From assembly GCF_017565745.1 (NCBI RefSeq), contig NZ_JAGDYM010000009.1:1-64000 (forward strand): a DNA stretch of 64,000 nucleotides, given 5' to 3'. Numbering within the stretch: the stretch's first letter is position 1; each line of letters begins with the position of its first letter. Positions 63,338 through 64,000 of this stretch are shown one piece after another. The DNA is from Leucobacter weissii. GTDB taxonomy: Bacteria; Actinomycetota; Actinomycetes; Actinomycetales; Microbacteriaceae. The position numbers and the translations under genes are program-made. The notes under the pieces are model-generated. The model had not been told where the DNA came from, searched no databases, and saw only the letters and a program-made list of their open reading frames with translations.

Positions 63338-64000
63338 CTACGCCGACCCGCCCGCGGCCGCCTGGCCGTTCGGCTGAACGCCGGCCGGAACACTGAGGGG
63401 AAGCAGCTCGCTCGGAGGCATCGGCTGATCCCCGCGCACGATCACCGTGTCCCGGAAGAGCTCGTCCACCTTGGCCCGGGCCTCGGAATCGCCGGTGGCG
63501 CGCCCCATGATCGCTCCGCGCAGCAACCACCGCGGGCCGTCCACCCCCACGAAGCGCACCGCGCGCGTGCCGCCGCCCTGCTCCGCGGGCACCGGCGCCG
63601 CTGCGGCGAGCTCCGGTCCGAACGCGCCGGATTCCTCCTGCACGCTGCTGCCCTGCGAGGCGAACTGCTGCGCGATCTCGCGGCGCACGCCGTGCCACAG
63701 CCCCGAGCTCTTCGGCGCGCTGAACGCCTGGAGCTGGAGCACCGAATCGGCGTACTCGAGCGTCACCGCCACGACGCGCTTCGAGCGCTCATCCACCTCC
63801 AGCCGGAGCTGGAGCCCCTCCCGAGGCGCGATCTTGACACCCCCCAGATCGACGTAGGGGCGCATCGCGGGCACCTCCGACGCGTCGAAGGGCCCGGCCG
63901 TCTCGCGATCCTCCGGAGCCGACTTGGCGTCGTCCTCCGCCGCGCGGCCCTCCTCGGGGTCGATCTCGCTCAGAGCGACCGCGTCGCCCGCCTCCGAAGG
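63338..64000 (-). CDS. DUF3710-family protein (5' end outside the window)
   Basis: An open frame enters from the right edge and ends at 63338. It starts with an acidic disordered segment, then AGPFDASEVPAMRPYVDLGGVKI, the conserved beginning of DUF3710 domains, followed by RAVRFVGVDGPRWLLRG near the middle. An internal GTG at 63874 is not the true start because the domain begins before it. Probably in one transcript with the DUF3159 gene. Confidence 0.88.
   Translation of the reverse strand, partial: PSEAGDAVALSEIDPEEGRAAEDDAKSAPEDRETAGPFDASEVPAMRPYVDLGGVKIAPREGLQLRLEVDERSKRVVAVTLEYADSVLQLQAFSAPKSSGLWHGVRREIAQQFASQGSSVQEESGAFGPELAAAAPVPAEQGGGTRAVRFVGVDGPRWLLRGAIMGRATGDSEARAKVDELFRDTVIVRGDQPMPPSELLPLSVPAGVQPNGQAAAGGSA

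Overview
The window is high-GC actinobacterial DNA. The housekeeping block at the right (thiolase, FadB-like enzyme, Dxs, aconitase, DUF3000, DUF3159 and DUF3710 proteins) fits the family Microbacteriaceae, for example a Leucobacter or Microbacterium relative. This placement is inferred from gene content; no 16S gene is present.

Layout. (1) 1-2.2 kb: the 3' tail of a DDE transposase, a small membrane ORF, and a tightly coupled three-gene minus-strand operon of unknown function, two members of which look like tandem paralogues. (2) 2.4-10.7 kb: a complete kdp high-affinity potassium system, kdpF-A-B-C-D-E. It is preceded by a 31-codon membrane ORF overlapping kdpF and followed by a small membrane protein gene. 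(3) 10.8-41.8 kb: an integrative conjugative element, or its right part. It carries an AraC-type regulator, ArdC antirestriction protein, Prim-pol primase, DUF2637 protein, ParB-like protein, a type IV secretion set (M23 peptidase, two DUF6112 membrane proteins, VirB6/TrbL-like channel, SCO6880-family protein, VirB4-like ATPase, VirD4-like coupling protein), DprA, a large surface protein, a single-stranded DNA-binding protein, a DUF4913 protein and a large serine recombinase. Cargo sits in two places: a methyltransferase plus hydrolase pair between the two DUF6112 genes, and an arsenic/oxyanion plus nhaA island at 26.2-31.8 kb. The recombinase frame ends inside tRNA-Val(CAC), the probable attachment site. 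No relaxase and no left attachment site were recognised, so the left end is probably outside the window or lies in unrecognised sequence.

(4) 41.8-64 kb: chromosome. A tRNA-Gly/Cys/Val cluster is followed by an Ig-repeat surface protein, then a frameshifted relic of a second kdpE with a paralogue of the kdp-linked membrane protein directly behind it, which points to a lost or rearranged native kdp locus. After that come an Lrp/AsnC regulator, GNAT and VOC proteins, an epimerase-like protein, ZapE coupled to a PemK-like protein, an alpha/beta hydrolase, DUF3000, an RNase D/HRDC protein, the beta-oxidation pair, dxs, acnA, and DUF3159/DUF3710 at the edge.

How the genes work together: the kdp genes encode potassium uptake and its sensor/response regulator. 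The element's genes would cover establishment (ArdC, SSB, DprA, primase, ParB-like), mating-pair formation and DNA export, surface contact and integration. Its cargo would give arsenate/oxyanion handling and sodium/proton exchange. Several element genes share a GGTGCACCTG motif 35-55 nt before their starts, and the nhaA leader can fold over its own ribosome-binding site. Both are candidate control signals found by eye and untested.
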